Origin: Perkinsus chesapeaki
Lineage: Eukaryota > Perkinsozoa > Perkinsida > Perkinsidae
DNA: 40,200 nt
Assembly (NCBI GenBank): GCA_013115145.1
Contig: JAAPAO010000316.1
Span: 1-40,200 of the forward strand
Direction: 5' to 3'
Part shown: positions 22,520 to 32,662 of the stretch, one piece after another
Position numbering within the stretch: the stretch's first letter is position 1
Layout: every line of letters starts with the position of its first letter
Notes under the pieces: generated by a model
Database searches by the model: none
What the model was told of the DNA's origin: nothing
What the model saw: only the letters and a program-made list of their open reading frames with translations
Translations under genes and position numbers: made by a program

Positions 22520-23239
22520 GGATAAACCTACTACCCCTAGAATTGAGAGAGAGTTCCGAAAAAAAGGAGGATTTTATGAGGAAATATTTCTACAAGAAAA
22601 GTTGGTGCAGAAAATTCGAACAAAAGCATCACAAAATTCTCTATGGAATTCAGAAAAAAAATTTTTCCCAAATTATTGATCATTAATGGCTAATCGTTAT
22701 TTACGCGGCCCGCAGCCCTGAGCATTTTCGCGATTCTAGGGACTTTCGTTGTATAACTGAGCCAGCCTAACAGAGCAACACAAGGTGGTCGATTCCCGAC
22801 AAACACAAAGCACTTGGGCTCCGGAAACTCCTCGGCAAACCCAACATGTTTCACACGCGACGACGCTTTCTCGGTCGATTGACCTTACCCTTTGGCAACC
22901 TCGGCTCATGCGTTACACTAGTTATCTGATAAAGATTGCTAAGGGAACAATGGATGGGGTACCTTTAAACCGTTGGTAGTGAGACCTCGGACAAACGGGC
23001 CAATCTAAAAAGCAACGAAACTATTTTGGCAACGAGTGACAAATGAACGTCTTCGAATGACGTTATATTACAACATTAAATAGGAGTTATAGTTTTAGCA
23101 TGGTCTGAATATTAGTATTATCATAGCACATGAAAGACTATTATGGTCTAACGTATTCCTTGTGAGCCGCCTGCTGCTCCATAGGGCGCTTATGAGCAAC
23201 CATTATTTCCCCTGGGGAATATACTTATAGGTCGCAATG
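22520..23239. other. Spacer without supported gene
   Basis: Promoter side of the coiled-coil gene. AT-rich at 22555-22685. A B-box-like GGTCGATTCCCGAC at about 22787 lacks the TT of a real T-loop. Confidence 0.35.
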
Positions 23240-24185
23240 CTATAATAAGTATAGGGAATGCGGGCTAGGGGCGGGAACTGAATCCAATTCATTAAGTTCT
23301 GCTGAAGAGAACGAATTTAACTCCCATAAATTCAAATCCAGCAGATGATCTGCTGCAGATCCGAATGGCGGTAGTGCGTGCGGACACTTCCACGTTGTTG
23401 CCAGGCTGGCAATGCCAGCTTGGCTCGTCACCCCCCACTGAGGGCCCCCAGTTCAACTCAACCCTACAGATGAATGAAGCACCCTCCATGTAGTTACCTA
23501 CAACTATAAAGGATCTACTAACGACATATGGCTGAGAAATTGAAATCCTGGAATCTTTCTTCTCGTACATACCGTCGATTCTTCAGCAGATGTAAAGGAG
23601 TTCCGCTTGTTTCGTCCTTTTCCGGACAGACCTATCCGATAGAGTTCAGCGTAAGAACGGCAGCCTAATGATGCTCTGCAGCACACGCTTTGATGAACAA
23701 TGCTTCCATGATCTCAGTTACCGACGTCTAACACCTAGGCCTGTTACTCGACGAGCCCATTGGGATTAGCTGGTTCGGTACCGGCCTAGACGAACAAGGT
23801 CCGTCCGAGTTGAAGTTCGCGAGCTCACGGCGGAGGAGACTGTTTTCTGTCGTTGCTGTTTTCAGGTAAGGGGCCGTGTCGGAGGAGCAGGTTCTTTTAG
23901 ATTTGGCTTTGGCTTTAGCCTCACTTTTAGACTTGGGTCTCCTTGGACCTTGGTGACATTGAAAAGGGCTCTCCAAGAGCCGCTCTTCTGCGGGTGGCGC
24001 CGAGTTGCTGGAAGACGAACGGGACTCGGCGTCAGAATGATCTTCCTCGCCGTCTCTCTTGCTTGTCGGTAGCGGCTCGAACTATTTGCACTTCGTGCGT
24101 ACAATGCGCTTAATCTAGTGCGCGCATTGTGAAGATACCGAACTTCGGCTGACCGATTTGGATTCATGAGTAACGTAGAATCCAC
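23240..24185 (-). CDS. Low-complexity protein with alternating acidic and Lys-rich segments (model uncertain)
   Basis: One exon starts after a TGCAAATAG acceptor near 24083 and reads FEPLPTSKRDGEEDHSDAES, then a Ser run, PKSKSEAKAKAKSKRT and ATTENSLLRRELANFNSDG. The last stretch has bZIP-like spacing after a basic patch, but no full basic-leucine-zipper is visible. A likely C-terminal exon ends LWELNSFSSAELNELDSVPA with a stop at 23240. The upstream frame from 24185 (MDSTLLMNPNRSAEVRYLH) could be the first exon. Junctions are not resolved; a nuclear or regulatory role is only suggested by composition. Confidence 0.4.
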
Positions 24186-24399
24186 CCGGAAAGTAACGGG
24201 GGAAGAAATTCGGTCTAGTCAGCAAAAATTACCCCTTCCTATCGCACACTTCTAGTTCACACGTACTGTGGGCAACAGTCTGTGATAAGGAGCCTCCGAT
24301 AAGTCCATCCTGACTTAGCGTTCATTATCAAGCAGTCCTTAATAAGCAGAAAGGAACAATGCAGGAACTTACAGCAACCATATAAGCAGGAATTGTGAT

Positions 24400-25912
24400 C
24401 AAACCTTACCCTTTTACAGGGTTCTCAATTTCAGCACACTCTCAACACAGCCATGATGAAGATAGAACTTTGCTACAAGCGTGGAAGAAACACATTTTGA
24501 AACTTTTTGTACTCACCCTCATCAAATAGCGAAAGCGGAGATCAGCACACGTAACTCCTAGCCGCCGCATCTTCTTCGCCACACTTTGGCCAATCCTGTA
24601 ACAAAACTAGGTGATCAATAAGCTCTGTTCTTGAACATTATTTCATGAAGTGAAACATGGCGGACCTCTCAGCTGTCTTGTTCCCCTTTCTTTTGCATTT
24701 TCTTATACCAACTCTTCCAGCATTTGTCAAAGATACTGTTCGTCTATTCCATGACTTGTTTATAACCGTAGCCTGCCAAAATGCCAATAATTAATATATT
24801 AGTTCAGAAAAGTTTCTTATTCATTTATCTATAGTTCTATTCTGATATTCAATAAGCTATTTCATTTTCAACAGCTCATTCTATTTCCACATTCACTGAT
24901 ACATATTATATTCTATATTATATAGCGAGTGTAATGTTGGGATAAAAATCCACATGTTATCCAATTCGTGTGGTCGTGATTCAGAGATGAATCTTTGCCA
25001 CGTTTCACTGTCACAAGAAACTTCAACAGATTTTAATCACGTATGTTTAATATATAAATACCGTCAATACAAGTCAATATGATGGCCAATAAATGAAGTT
25101 CAAGTGAGCAGGCCTAGCTGAGATCGTTGAGCTAAGGCTAAAACCACCAACGTGTACTTATGGACACAACGAAACTAAGGTACTAAGCGTAATCATAGCA
25201 AAGGGGTCACATGGTGGATGGCTCACCTGACAATTATTCTTGGTACCATAAACCACGATTTCAAATACATGGTCTGGTTCGAATATGCGACCATTCTGAT
25301 TCCTGATAAATAAGACTGGGAATAGCAATGCCTTCTGTAGGTTAATCAGCCAAGCTATTTTTCACGATGTTCGAAGGAGAGACGAGATGTAGGACTCTTG
25401 AGTGATAAACAAATACTCATAAAATTAGATTGCTTTTCGCTAAATAAGGAATTTTCCAAAATTGCGAGTTGTCATGTGCGTACGCCTGTGTGTATGGAAG
25501 TAATAAAGCAGATGGTCCCAGGAAGAACACATTTGATATTCTTTTCTGATTTAAGAACAAATTTCTTGAAGTTATATTCTCTGTATCACCGCGAGGCAGA
25601 ATCCAAGTGCCCCAATCAGGCACGCGTTCGATTCCCGAGTAACACATTTCTTCAACGCTATAAGGCTCAACCAGGTTAACCACGATTGCCTCACCTCTCA
25701 ATATGGTAAAACTCAGGTCGTCCTCCACCAAGCTTGAAGTTCATAAAATTACCCTAAAAAGGGCCACCAATTGAAGCCTTGTCGAGAGGGAAGATCAGCC
25801 TCACGGGGAACTTTCTCCTCTCTTTTTTTGACATCGCATTCAACTTCAATTTATGTGCCTTCTCCCGAGCCTCCTTAATGGATTGCAACGCCTCCTCGGC
25901 GCTCTTGCTCAT
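24400..25912 (-). CDS. Unrecognised multi-exon gene
   Basis: Probable start at 25912: MSKSAEEALQSIKEAREKA, a charged helix, then KERRKFP. Splicing adds GNFMNFKLGGGRPEFYHIER and, across the 25581-25694 intron, EYNFKKFVLKSEKNIKCVLP. Further exons read LFIRNQNGRIFEPDHVFEIV (about 25.24-25.33 kb, ending at a GTGAG donor) and GQSVAKKMRRLGVTCADLRF (about 24.51-24.6 kb, again ending at GTGAG). The 3' end is unresolved. I recognise no family. The 24.6-25.2 kb part is AT-rich and probably intronic. Confidence 0.5.
25581..25694 (-). repeat. Intron with tRNA 3'-end module, antisense
   Basis: 114 bp intron; splicing restores HIER-EYNFKKF. Plus strand: ACGCGTTCGATTCCCGA, acceptor strand GTAACAC, discriminator A, TTTCTT. 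Immediately before it, GTGCC-CCAATCA-GGCAC forms a stem of five pairs with a seven-base loop, the geometry of an anticodon arm. Confidence 0.75.
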
Positions 25913-26419
25913 AGCACGGCTGTCGGCGAAATGCCTCACACCAATCACAGGCCTGGAAATCCATGTGACAGAGTTGCACTGCGAGAAGCATACCTTATAC
26001 TGGCCCTAAATAGGGCCGATATTCGACCAAAGGCCGAGAGAGCCATAGAGAAATAAATACAAAAATTGGAAACTAAGCCATGGATTTCGCATAGTATTCG
26101 ACAAAAGAAAGTCTCATTAAGAAACTCGATCAATATTGACATGTTACTTTACCGACCATGGGCATTCCCTATAAAAATAAACGGTCACCAAAGAGCAACT
26201 CGCTGGGCGTCAAAGCAGCCGTCACACCAGCCATCATTTCGTACACCGAAACTCTTGTACTCTCAGTGTGCAACAGTGCAACAGGTGGTCGCTGCCCCCG
26301 TCAAAGCAAAAGCATGCCTCGCCTTCGTGACAGATATCGAGTGCCAACGACCGCGTCGGTCCACCAAGCAGATCTTCAACGTAGAGGCACGCTAGGGTTG
26401 TGTAGCACTTGCAAAAGCA

Positions 26420-26436
26420 CCCCAGCACTGCTGGGG
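26420..26436. repeat. Perfect 17-nt odd palindrome
   Basis: CCCCAGCA-C-TGCTGGGG. Single-base centre, like the palindromes in the 31-38 kb cluster. Confidence 0.9.
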
Positions 26437-26681
26437 CAGCAGTTCACAATGGAGCTGCCACAAATTCTCAAGGCAGTTCATCTCCAGCGCTAGAGGATGG
26501 CCGGAGTTCTCATGTCCTCGACACAACAAAGGAACCCTGAAGCCGTCCCACGCACCGTAACGCCAAGACGGTCGGATGAGATGGAAACTTCACGAAGAGT
26601 GCCACCATGGTAGGCATAAAAATGAGAGCACTAGTCCAGCTTGGGGAGGCCGAGACTGAGGCGAGCCAGATTGTACCTGGA

Positions 26682-26717
26682 GCCAGCTAACATCTTCAGC
26701 TGCTTCGGCTAGCTGGC
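26682..26717. repeat. Inverted repeat, 8-bp arms
   Basis: GCCAGCTA and TAGCTGGC separated by 20 bases. Confidence 0.7.
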
Positions 26718-27035
26718 ACTAGATTAGGTATCGCCGGTGACGTTGCATTCTGCGACTACTAAGCTGCGGCGCTGAGTTACTATTCACACTTTACGTTCTA
26801 TTTCAAGTCTTATAATGGGAGATAAGAAATGGATTATTTTAAAATTTCAAGACATTAGGAATGATAAAGGCCCCATCGCATGAGAAGCGACAGCTGCCAC
26901 TATATGAAAACGGCCTTCGTACGTTATAAGGTGACAATAGAGGGTCATAGAGGAAGCTGGGTTTCATCATCAAAAGAATATTAGACTTTTCCAACATAGT
27001 AACAAATTTGATATCCAACTTTTTTCTATCATACT

Positions 27036-28729
27036 CTACAATAGGATATACTTCTGTGTGACACAATACACTATAATACAAACTCACGTATTCTTCAGTA
27101 GCATGGCGATGGTCATCGGCCCGACTCCACCAGGGACCTATCAAAATGCCACACTCAGAACAAATCAGGTATCTTTCCTACCGGTGTTATATAAGAACAA
27201 TGCTCCTTCACCTCATCATAGTCCACATCACCAACTAAGCGATAACTGACAAAAAATAATGAATCACAGCGGAGCGAAGCATGAAAACTCACCCCGATTT
27301 CTTCGTAGAATCTTCGACGCTGTTAATGCCAACATCAATCACAACAGCCCCTTCCTTCACCCAGTCGCCTTTGATAAACTTAGCCCGACCTGATAGAAAA
27401 ACGACATGTGCCGGGATCGAACCCTCGATCTACCACCCTACCGATCGCCGCCACCACAATATCAGCTCTCCTCACCACTTCTGGAAGGTCCTTAGTCTTC
27501 GAGTGGCACACAGTAACCGTAGCGTTCTCATGGATCAACAGGAGTGCCACAGGCATGCCCTAAACCACAGCTTCGCTCCGCTAAAATCCTGACCAGCATA
27601 CCACAATATTGCTCCTTCCGACCACCACAGCATTCTTGCCAGCCATCTCTATCTTATATCGCCTCAGCAGCTCTATCACTCCATACCTAACAGAGCCGTG
27701 TGGCGATGAGGTCGGCGTGGTAAGGGTACGGCGTGCAGGAGATGGCCTTCGGTTCCACTCCCTTCAAAGCCAATGCACCAATGTTGGCAGGGTCAAAACC
27801 GTCAACGTCTTTTTCAACTGAGGAATAACAGAAATTTTTAAAGCACCGAACAGCCGGTCTACTCATTATTCTGCCAAGGACCTTCTGTTCGCTGATATGT
27901 GGCGGGAGTGGCAATTGTACCAGTATACCGTGGACCTCAGGATCAGCGTTGAACCGGGACACGGCGGCCAAAACTTCCTCCTGAGCATACAGAAGCACTA
28001 CAGTGAGTTCGCGTTTGTTAGGCGGCAAGTTGATTGAAATTGAACAAACCACGTTGAAATGATTAACATAAGAACCTATCACTATTACACTGTCTAATTA
28101 AAACAGAGAAATCATATATTATAGTATGTCTCAGAGCTCATATTGAATGACCGAGTAGAGGGAATCCAGCAAAGAAGAAAGGACACATCCATCAGCCACA
28201 CCTCAGAGCAAGTGTCCGGCAAAAGCTTTTCTCGGCTGATGAAGCCAACCTCTGCAGCTGCCTTCTTCTTCATTCTCACATAGGTGGCGGAATCAGGCCT
28301 TTCACCGACCAAGATGACGGCGATGCCGGGAGTGACACCATGGCTGGCCTGAAATAGATTACAAAGTGCTCGAAACAAACATCGTGAATGATATAGATAT
28401 ATATTGTATGTCACATACGGACCTTTGATAACCAAAGATCGCCACGATATCATTTTTGAAGTTGAGGCAGAATACGTTCAAGAATGAACCCTTCTGCCAT
28501 TAGCAAAACAAAGAAGGATGAAGCTGTTGTATGCCCACGTGTGACGAGACGAAGATTATGGGATTGGGGAACCTATTATAAACTTCCCAGTGACGACTCC
28601 AGAGGCACGTATTTCGAGATGCCACATGTAGCGACGGACCGAACTCACCTGCATCTCCTCTCCAAGCTGCTTCAACTCCGCTCTCACCTCCTCGGCAACT
28701 TTCTTGCCATCGATGATTTGATAAGTCAT
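27036..28729 (-). CDS. folD: FolD-type methylenetetrahydrofolate dehydrogenase/cyclohydrolase
   Basis: Bifunctional one-carbon enzyme converting 5,10-methylene-THF to 10-formyl-THF. Exons: 28649-28729 ([20 protein letters not shown]), 28202-28348 ([20 protein letters not shown] then KKKAA, with the catalytic Tyr and Lys), 27863-27980 ([18 protein letters not shown]), 27730-27817 ([17 protein letters not shown]), 27602-27686 ([20 protein letters not shown] then VVGRSNIV, the NAD(P) site), 27442-27559 ([20 protein letters not shown]), 27293-27389 ([19 protein letters not shown]), 27182-27245 ([21 protein letters not shown]), 27088-27137 ([17 protein letters not shown]), and a short last exon ending at a TAG at 27036 (less certain). 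All main junctions restore FolD motifs. Introns are mostly 42-52 bp, and three carry repeat modules. Confidence 0.93.
27246..27292 (-). repeat. FolD intron with 12-mer module GCGGAGCGAAGC, antisense
   Basis: 47 bp intron joining DSTKKSG to YRLVGDVD. The plus strand carries GCGGAGCGAAGC at 27269-27280, opposite to the copies at 27570 and 29955. Confidence 0.85.
27390..27441 (-). repeat. FolD intron with tRNA 3'-end module, sense
   Basis: 52 bp intron joining VVAAIG to RAKFIKGDW. Gene direction: GAGGGTTCGATCCCGGC, acceptor strand ACATGTC, discriminator G, TTTTTC, then the final CAG. Before it, GATC-GGTAGGGTGGTA-GATC resembles a tRNA D-arm with an A-box-like loop. Confidence 0.9.
27560..27601 (-). 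repeat. FolD intron with 12-mer module, sense
   Basis: 42 bp intron joining GRSNIV to [13 protein letters not shown]. Minus strand carries GCGGAGCGAAGC (27570-27581). Confidence 0.85.
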
Positions 28730-28756
28730 AAAAATTGCCGGTGGAAAAAAAACCTT

Positions 28757-28790
28757 CACCAGGGATCGAACCCGCGTGATCAGCACAACA
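28757..28790 (-). repeat. tRNA 3'-end module between two genes, with T8 run
   Basis: Minus strand: CGCGGGTTCGATCCCTGG, then TGAAGG and eight T. It lies in the 79 bp between the stop of the membrane-protein gene (28809) and the FolD start codon (28729), so it is in the FolD 5' flank or leader rather than in an obvious intron. Confidence 0.7.
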
Positions 28791-28808
28791 GATTCTGGCT
28801 ACGTAATT

Positions 28809-30802
28809 CTAAGAAGCTATTTGGGAGGAGATGCCGAGCTGTCTCATACGCTTCAGCAACCGCAGGGCATCGACGTCACTGAAATCGAAAACGGAATAAG
28901 AGAGATCACGAGCGGGACAGTGAACACAAACAAGAATTGTGAATCCAAACGAACGACTGGAGATTGTCTATACTGCCTTCCCAAGGATGGAAAAATAAGA
29001 AAGACGAAGTCGGGTGGGGCACTGCGGCGATGACGCAGTTCAATGTGATGGTGTGGGCGCTACTCACTTAGCTAGATCACTACGGCTCTCAATAATAGGA
29101 CAGTACAAACCGACTGATCGACGGATCTCATCGGTCACAATCGGTGCCAACCTGAAATTCGGCATTTCATTCGCCAGCTGTGTCCATCCACCTACCCGCG
29201 TCGTTTAGCCTCTCCCAAGGATACTTTCATCGACTTCGCCGACGCTTCGCTTTCCAGTATTCCCATCAGGGCCGCTGAGATCGCCAGAGACTCGCTGGTG
29301 AATATGGCATCCTTGCGAAGTAGGAGATGCTTCGCACCTGACAATTACAACTACCATTCGAGTTCCATGATCGAGCTCATTGTGGAACCTCAAACGTTCC
29401 TAGAAGGAACGCTTTCGGTTCAGAACCTTCTCTGCCGAAATTTTCATTGCATCTCCGAATAATGAGCATTATTCGATCCCCGGGCAATACATTCCCGACA
29501 AGTGTCTGCATCTCGCCCAACTACTTGCTATAACGAATAATTCGCAAGTCTCAATGCACATTTTCTTGCACGCGTGTGATACCGTTAACGCTAACCCTAT
29601 CGACAAGTTGGCCCGTGGTCTCACCTCCAACCGCCAACAACTGCAACCGAACCGATGCCTCGTTAACGATCAGCTTCAACTGCTCAACATACTCATCAAC
29701 TCCAGGTACCATAGACAGGTCACCGCGGCACAGACCGTAATGGGCCATCCAAACCTAACAGGGACAGGTGTGCTACCAGCTTGCTGGGCCCAGCGGGATG
29801 CCTACCTCCAGAGAGTTTACTCTTCGAGATTCCAACCACACTTTTGGAACCGATATCATCTCGGTTGAGGTGCACACAGTATCGCATAGCTTTCGAGGGA
29901 TCTGCTGCAGTAGTATCGCATGAACCTGTCACGACAAAAACATATTCATGAAAAGCTTCGCTCCGCCGTCGATAAGTTGCTCACCTCAATTGCACTTTGA
30001 ATGAGAGCCGTACGAATGGCCAGCTGTGGGCCCCACAACATGCCGAGTAGGCCTGTGAGGAGGGAGGTGCCCAATATCAACTAAATGAAGTAATATTCGG
30101 TAGAATTGAAAATCTGGCAGGCCTCACCAATGCGTGCGGTCTCACGGCCCTCCACGGCGAGTACAAAGGATATGCACAGAGCGACCAAGACAGCTCCAAC
30201 TCCTCTGGTCGAAGCCATAGTGTTTTCAACTACCGTAAAGGGTAGATGCTCATTATACTGTACAAGCTTACCTGTGACGCTAGAGCTACTAACCAGCACC
30301 CCCAGGTGACCTGGTCAAAGTCACCAGAAGCCACCAGATAGGCATAGAGAGGGACACAAAGGGCGTAGAAGGTAGTGGGAATACCACGAGTAGTTGATGA
30401 GGACGATGCTGTCGTGCCTGAGATATACCACAACGTGGACATACTGAAGATGTGTTTCAACCAGGAACAAATATGTGGCGAAATAGAGATGTGACGAGAA
30501 AACTTGTATTCCATCTCCAGCTACCCGTAAAATCTTGAAAGTACTAGCGATGCCTATTGCCGACAGAGAGAGAGGATTCGTCCCCTCCGCTGCTTACCAT
30601 AGTAAACTCCGACTTGAGTAGACCTCAACAGAAGAAGCAACCAAACTCCAAAGGCGAGCGCGATACTTGCCCACAAAGTCTCCCCTCGTATAATGATAAC
30701 ACGGATGATGAAGTAGAAAGCAGCAGCCTTGAGACAGGTTGATAGCAGGGCTGCGTAAAAGACGTGCCGGATGGAATCAGCCGAAGTAGTCATCTCAAAC
30801 AA
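28809..30802 (-). CDS. Unrecognised multi-pass membrane protein
   Basis: The first exon (30598-30802) begins MFEMTTSADSIRHVFYAALL and has two hydrophobic segments, including ASIALAFGVWLLLLLRS. Later exons add hydrophobic TRGVGAVLVALCISFVLAV, then LILGTSLLTGLLGMLWGP, and soluble parts VHAILLQQIPRKLCDTVCTS, GVDEYVEQLKLIVNEASVRL and LAPIVTDEIRRSVGLYC. The C-terminus reads DVDALRLLKRMRQLGISSQI with a TAG at 28809. The exon chain between 29.2 and 29.6 kb and at about 30.3-30.5 kb is not settled. The layout suggests an N-terminal membrane domain and a cytosolic C-terminal domain. I do not recognise the family. Confidence 0.55.
29926..29984 (-). repeat. Membrane-protein intron with 12-mer module, sense
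   Basis: 59 bp intron between ALIQSAIE and VHAILLQQIP. Minus strand carries GCGGAGCGAAGC (complement of 29955-29966), as in FolD intron 27560-27601. Confidence 0.8.
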
Positions 30803-31287
30803 AACAGTTCCACTAAAAACAAAAGGCTATTATACTTTTCAAAGCGCGACTGCCGGGCAGACAATAGCTCCAACGCAGATTCCACGTTCCAGTGAACTGA
30901 GTGGCATGAACCTAGCTTAAGCCTCAACGAATGTTGGCCATAAGTCGTCCACCGGAGCTGAACCAGCACCACGGCCCCCCTGGCTGGGAGACCACCTAAT
31001 GGACGCTCGGAATAAAGTACCTGCGTAGTGAACTAAATTCTTGTGGGAGCTGTAAATGCATCAGCCACCCGCTAGCTCGGATGGGTGCACGAACGATCAA
31101 CCACCTTTCTTTCGCCACGATGGTCTAGCGAGAATCCGTACTGTAAGAACAAAAGTCTTTTGAACCAGAAAGATTTGTATAGTGAGGGAGGCGAGTTGCG
31201 CGGAATCCATCTGTCTCCATCTTTACGGTAGTACCATCCTAGATAGATTAGATAGAATCTAGGTACCATCCAGGTTCTCTACGTTCA

Positions 31288-31302
31288 GCTGTAGATTACA
31301 GC
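31288..31302. repeat. Hairpin GCTGTA-GAT-TACAGC
   Basis: Six perfect pairs around a three-base loop. Confidence 0.75.
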
Positions 31303-31501
31303 CTGTAATAGCTCGCAGCTGCATATTGAAGCCCTCGGTGCATGATGAGCTGCACGTAACCGTCACAATAAATTTGATTCATTGTCGGTCAATGTAACCA
31401 TTAAACGAGATTATTCAGAAACAGGCTAAGTAAATTACTTGAATTACAACCGTTTACTTGAAAGTCATCGGTTGTGAAGATGCCCCGGCATCTGAATGTT
31501 T

Positions 31502-31534
31502 AAGAAGCCTCCTACGACTCGTAGAAGGCTTCTT
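31502..31534. repeat. Inverted repeat, 14 of 15 pairs
   Basis: Left arm AAGAAGCCTCCTACG, loop ACT, right arm CGTAGAAGGCTTCTT; one mismatched pair. Confidence 0.9.
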
Positions 31535-31617
31535 GTAGGAGTCTGCAATTCCATCTTGTGGTACTCAATGATCTCAATTCACGGGCTCTCTCGCCCGGGT
31601 GGAACTCGGATTGGAAG

Positions 31618-31642
31618 GGTCACTCGTAGACTACGAGTGACC
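31618..31642. repeat. Perfect 25-nt odd palindrome
   Basis: Arms GGTCACTCGTAG and CTACGAGTGACC around one A. Confidence 0.95.
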
Positions 31643-31668
31643 ACCGCAGTAGTAACTCGACTGTGGTG
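31642..31668. repeat. Inverted repeat, 9 pairs with one G-T
   Basis: CACCGCAGT and ACTGTGGTG around a nine-base loop; abuts the preceding palindrome. Confidence 0.65.
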
Positions 31669-31794
31669 ATAGCAAACTCCTTGCCTGAGGCGAGTCACCT
31701 TCAACATGAAAACTTTACACCGTCAACAGTTCTCTACACCGAAGTCTAGTGGCTGAACTATCCTCAAAGGCGAATATTTATTAACGATCTCATA

Positions 31795-31809
31795 ACTGAC
31801 AGTGTCAGT
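31795..31809. repeat. Perfect 15-nt odd palindrome
   Basis: ACTGACA-G-TGTCAGT. Confidence 0.8.
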
Positions 31810-32013
31810 CTGACACCATTCTGGGCTGACCAAGTTGGTTAAAGTTCAACCGTTAACCGCTCAAAGATCTCATCAATAAAACACGGACGGCCATTTAAAC
31901 ATGGTTCTCGCATAACAGCGTACCTATTAATGATGCAAGTGAGTGGAGTAAACCTGACGGCGTGTCCCCGTCATGCACTGTTCGAGCAAGACCCACGCTT
32001 GAGCCCAGCTCAG

Positions 32014-32044
32014 AATGTACAGTGATACATGTACAGTGTACATT
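32014..32044. repeat. Inverted repeat, 8-bp arms
   Basis: AATGTACA and TGTACATT with nested TGTACA motifs between them. Confidence 0.75.
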
Positions 32045-32175
32045 GACCACGGTTCTACTGGAAAAATTGGGGTTGACTCGGCAACAGCGGATTTGATTAT
32101 ATGTTTAATTTTCAGATCGTCGGATAGTTTTAATGCGGGCCGCAACTTGGTCCGGTAGTGCTGGACCGGTACGCC

Positions 32176-32190
32176 ATAAGTTAAACTTAT
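32176..32190. repeat. Perfect 15-nt odd palindrome
   Basis: ATAAGTT-A-AACTTAT. Its last base is directly followed by the next palindrome at 32191. Confidence 0.9.
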
Positions 32191-32219
32191 TAAGTTTCCA
32201 ATGGACCATTGGAAACTTA
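32191..32219. repeat. Perfect 29-nt odd palindrome
   Basis: Arms TAAGTTTCCAATGG and CCATTGGAAACTTA around one A: 14 uninterrupted pairs. Confidence 0.95.
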
Positions 32220-32420
32220 CCAATTTACCAGGTAACTCTTATTTTATTAAAATAATTTTAACCTTTTCCATAGAAAGACTGGAAATCTGATCTCCTGGAA
32301 ACTTTCGAGGGGATTAGATTTTTAACTTTTCCATGTTTATTGTAGTTTACTGTTTAAACTGTTTACACTTCTTCGTTTCTTACCTAGCATCTCAAAACAG
32401 ATTACAATTTGAGCTTTGCC

Positions 32421-32433
32421 GACATTAAATGTC
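32421..32433. repeat. Perfect 13-nt odd palindrome
   Basis: GACATT-A-AATGTC. Confidence 0.7.
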
Positions 32434-32662
32434 GGACATCTGAAGCAGCCATGGAAATGCGATTGGCAAACAAATCAGCGCGTATCAATTGCCAACTAAT
32501 GATTGCCATGTATCGCAGAGCTGCCAGGCTGGGCAACTTGTGCCCCGAAGACAAACTCAAGAGCTAGTCGAAAAGAAGCGAATTCAGCCTTACAGAACAG
32601 GTAATAAGTACTCCTTGAAAAAACATTTACACAAATTTTGTCACAAAGTCCAGTGCTCAATC

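Larger units (their letters stand above)
26000..27035. other. Region without a supported gene
   Basis: Overlapping frames of about 60-110 codons occur on both strands. A minus-strand frame at 26234-26428 is cysteine-rich (CFCKCYTTLACLY and ACFCFDGG) but has no partner exons I can defend. Two strong hairpins are present, at 26420-26436 and 26682-26717. Confidence 0.35.
30990..32662. other. 1.7 kb spacer rich in palindromes
   Basis: No gene is supported; short frames at 31072-31269 and 31927-32223 are unrecognisable. The stretch holds at least nine inverted repeats with unrelated arms and very small loops (separate entries). Confidence 0.5.

Noticed and set aside
25262-25290. GGTTCGAAT as a module
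   Set aside because: It is within an exon reading NQNGRIFEPDHVFEIV; no T-stem pairing.
28650-28900. Fusion of the membrane protein with FolD through an intron holding the T8 module
   Set aside because: The upstream frame ends at a TAG, FolD has a canonical MTYQIIDG start, and there is no good splice acceptor between them.
29466-29492. TTCGATCCCCGGGCAATACA as another tRNA-like module
   Set aside because: Spacing fits the family, but the minus-strand frame through it (LVGNVLPGDRIMLIIRR) looks like coding sequence, and the GG before TTCGA is missing.
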